From assembly GCF_001636845.1 (NCBI RefSeq), contig NZ_LITT01000007.1:1-64000 (forward strand): a DNA stretch of 64,000 bases, read 5' to 3'. A program made the position numbers and the translations under genes. This stretch comes from Clostridium ljungdahlii. GTDB taxonomy: Bacteria; Bacillota; Clostridia; Clostridiales; Clostridiaceae. Position 1 is the first letter of the stretch. Every line of letters begins with the position of its first letter. The notes under the pieces were generated by a model. That model had not been told where the DNA came from. It searched no databases and saw only the letters and a list, made by a program, of their open reading frames with translations. Shown piece after piece: positions 62,417-64,000 of this stretch.

Positions 62417-63719
62417 GTACCAAAGGTTACTTAAAGAAGCTAGGGAAAACAGAGATAAGCTCACAAGGAGTCAGTTTAAACAAATTAGAGATTTATATAA
62501 AGAAGCTGCTAAAGATTTAAAAATCAAAGCGAATAAGGCCAGAAAAGGAAGCTTAACAGAGAGATGGTTAAAGGATTATAGTAAAGCTGTAAGAGCAAAA
62601 GTTAAAGAAATGAATAAAATGTTGAAATCTATTATTGAAGAAAACATGAAAAGTAGCGCTGAATATGCAACAGCAATACAACTAGATTTCTTTGACCAGA
62701 TTAATATGAGATATGGATTAGGAATGAGTAAGTCATTTACAAGTATGTTTTCTCAAGTACCTAGTGATGTAGTAGATGAACTTGTTAAAGGTAATATATA
62801 CAAAGATGGTAGAGGACTTTCTAAGAGAATATGGTGGACAGGAAATAAAGTAAATAATGACATAGATAAAGTAATTCAAAAGGGTATAGTTGAAAAGAAA
62901 AGTGCTATTGAATTAGCACAAGATCTTCAGACATATGTAAATCCAGATGCACAAAAAGATTGGAATTGGAAAAGGGTTTATCCAGGTACCTCAAAAACGA
63001 TTGATTATAATGCTCAGAGACTTGCTAGAACTTCAATAAGTCATGCATATACTTTATCACTATTAAAAAGTTGTGAAAGGAATCCATTTATAACGAAGGT
63101 TAGATGGCATAGTGTTTTTGCACCAGGTAGGACTTGTAGCTTATGTAAAGATAGAGATGGAAGAGAATATTTACTGAAGGATTGCCCTATGGACCATCCT
63201 AATGGAATGTGCTATCAGGAGCCTTTGGTAGATGATAGTTTAGAAAACATAGGCTCTAGGTTAAGAAATTGGGTTGATGGAAGCTCAGATAGTACATTAG
63301 ATAATTGGTATAGAGAACATGGTGATTATTTTAGTGGAGAAAATAATATATTTAGCAATAGCAGTAAAAAGAATGTTAATTATGGTCCAAACAATGATAT
63401 AATAAGTGATAAGAAATGGTTAGAATCTAATTTCCCTAGTGAAAAGAAATTCAATAAACATGTAGAAAAGCATTTGGATGAATATGGTGATATAACTCCA
63501 GAAGAATATTTAAACAAATCTAGAGAATTACTTGCTGAACCTCTAAATGAAGACGTTGAAGGTTTTATAAGCAAAGATGGATTCATATTTAAGTATAGGA
63601 AGAGTACTAATGATTTCACAATAGGTAGAGCCGATGGAAAAATATCAACGTTGTTTAAGCCAACAGACGGATATAAATATTGGTTACAACAAATAAAAGA
63701 TTATAAGAAGGAGGAATAA
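62409..63719 (+). CDS. Minor head protein with C-terminal BECR-type nuclease toxin domain
   Basis: Residues 1-300 match SPP1 gp7-like head morphogenesis proteins: RLARTSISHAYTLSLLKSCE near 200, then VRWHSVFAPGRTCSLCKDRD and CPMDHPNGMCYQEP, a Cys/His cluster. After a linker (305-335), residues 340-436 carry an added domain: FNKHVEKHLDEYGDITPEEY, EGFISKDGFIFKYRKSTNDF, TIGRADGKISTLFKPTDGYK and YWLQ. This resembles BECR-fold RNase toxins that occur at the ends of phage head proteins. The following CPCC-family gene supports a toxin/immunity pair. Confidence 0.85.
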   Translation: MNEYQRLLKEARENRDKLTRSQFKQIRDLYKEAAKDLKIKANKARKGSLTERWLKDYSKAVRAKVKEMNKMLKSIIEENMKSSAEYATAIQLDFFDQINMRYGLGMSKSFTSMFSQVPSDVVDELVKGNIYKDGRGLSKRIWWTGNKVNNDIDKVIQKGIVEKKSAIELAQDLQTYVNPDAQKDWNWKRVYPGTSKTIDYNAQRLARTSISHAYTLSLLKSCERNPFITKVRWHSVFAPGRTCSLCKDRDGREYLLKDCPMDHPNGMCYQEPLVDDSLENIGSRLRNWVDGSSDSTLDNWYREHGDYFSGENNIFSNSSKKNVNYGPNNDIISDKKWLESNFPSEKKFNKHVEKHLDEYGDITPEEYLNKSRELLAEPLNEDVEGFISKDGFIFKYRKSTNDFTIGRADGKISTLFKPTDGYKYWLQQIKDYKKEE

Positions 63720-63723
63720 AGAA

Positions 63724-63891
63724 ATGAAGTGTCCTGTATGTGGGGAAGATGTAGATATGTTTGATATCTGTGATAATTGTGGATGGCAGAATGATGGACC
63801 TGAAGAAAAAGAAACTAATTTAAAAGGACCTAATAAAATGACATTAAAAGAAGCTAGAAAAGCTTATAAATCAGGTATAAAAGTTGTCTAA
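63724..63891 (+). CDS. CPCC-family Cys-rich protein, candidate immunity protein
   Basis: The 55-residue protein (start MKCPVCGEDVDMFDICDNCG) has two Cys pairs, followed by GPNKMTLKEARKAYKSG. CP.CG....FDIC..CGW..DG and the GxN.(M/I)(T/S)L.EAR..Y ending match the Cys-rich CPCC family, known as immunity partners in polymorphic toxin systems. It starts four bases after the toxin-bearing head gene, with GGAGG inside that gene's end, and is followed by a terminator, so the two are coupled. Confidence 0.75.
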   Translation: MKCPVCGEDVDMFDICDNCGWQNDGPEEKETNLKGPNKMTLKEARKAYKSGIKVV

Positions 63892-63930
63892 AAGCACTTA
63901 CTAAGTAAAAATAGTAGGTGCTTTTGTTTT
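63890..63930 (+). terminator. Terminator after the candidate immunity gene
   Basis: AAAAGCACTTACTA and TAGTAGGTGCTTTT pair with one mismatch pair and are followed by GTTTT. Confidence 0.85.
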
Positions 63931-63941
63931 AGGAGGTTTTT

Positions 63942-64000
63942 ATGAAAAACAGTTTAAAAGAAGCATTAAAAATGCCAGAAATAAAATGTGATTCCTGTGG
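63942..64000 (+). CDS. Start of next phage gene (cut by window edge)
   Basis: AGGAGG lies nine bases before ATG 63942. The 19 codons visible read MKNSLKEALKMPEIKCDSC, hinting at a Cys-containing protein. In SPP1-like phages a scaffold protein gene usually follows here, but too little is visible to assign it. Confidence 0.6.
   Translation, partial: MKNSLKEALKMPEIKCDSC

Larger units (their letters stand above)
41145..64000. mobile_element. Prophage, left part (cut by window edge)
   Basis: The region runs from integrase through CI/Cro control, recombination and replication genes, late regulator, terminase, portal and head morphogenesis, the canonical order of a temperate siphophage of the SPP1/PBSX type. 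Tail, lysis and the right attachment site lie beyond the window. Several genes in the 54601-58286 part look like accessory cargo. The structural genes seen are intact, so the phage may be functional. Confidence 0.93.

Overview
The window looks like the chromosome of a low-GC Clostridium sensu stricto. The evidence is the AT-rich codon use, strong GGAGG/AGGTG ribosome binding sites, frequent TTG and GTG starts, intrinsic terminators, the complete oxygen-independent (cbi-type) cobalamin pathway and a SPP1/PBSX-like siphophage. Acetogenic or solventogenic clostridia typically carry such cobalamin clusters, but the species cannot be fixed from the sequence alone.

Layout. 1-421: 3' end of a group II intron (end of the maturase reading frame plus domains V-VI). 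463-4402: a beta-CASP metallo-beta-lactamase, then a CsoR/RcnR-type metal sensor with its operator and an EamA transporter with a His-rich tail. 4667-9472: alanine racemase and D-Ala-D-Ala ligase (minus strand), a SAM-I riboswitch controlling a MetQ lipoprotein, and a polysaccharide deacetylase. 9671-16281: two tandem YhgE/Pip membrane proteins divergent from a MocR regulator and a Nudix hydrolase. 16426-17954: an ECF-type transporter half (EcfT and EcfA).

18077-38201 is one long plus-strand corrinoid cluster headed by a cobalamin riboswitch: cobQ, cbiB, cobD, a precorrin-2 dehydrogenase, hemC, a cobA-hemD fusion, hemB, cbiA, cobT, cbiC, cbiD, cbiE, cbiT, cbiL, cbiF, cbiG, cbiH, cbiK, cbiJ, a pduX-like threonine kinase and cobO. 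Together they lead from 5-aminolevulinate to adenosylcobyric acid, make the aminopropanol arm and activate the lower ligand base. cobS, cobU, hemA/hemL and a CbiM-type cobalt S component are not in the window. 38880-40716 holds a DUF2325 gene under a Fur-like box and a zinc/manganese-type ABC permease and ATPase with a double AACTAGTT operator.

From 41145 to the right edge lies an incomplete prophage integrated beside tRNA-Glu(CTC). It has a leftward lysogeny arm (integrase, ImmA-like protease, a TPR/Cys-rich protein, CI-like repressor), four repressor operators, and a rightward early region (Cro-like protein, excisionase-like protein, SbcC-like ATPase, RecT, MBL hydrolase, DnaD-like replisome organizer with a DnaA-box array). 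After a late regulator comes an accessory island: a fused AAA-ATPase/DUF4435 protein resembling one-gene PARIS defence, a predicted structured RNA, and a small inverted-repeat-bounded reverse-strand gene. Terminase, portal and a minor head protein follow. The head protein ends in a predicted BECR-type nuclease toxin domain and is followed at once by a CPCC-family candidate immunity gene.

Two families of large palindromic repeats stand out in the chromosomal part. Family A (about 250 bp; 4406-4664, 8205-8452, 38205-38462, plus a deleted copy at 38651-38771) starts exactly three bases after a stop codon in all three full copies. Family B (11863-11917 and 26101-26244) also directly abuts stop codons.
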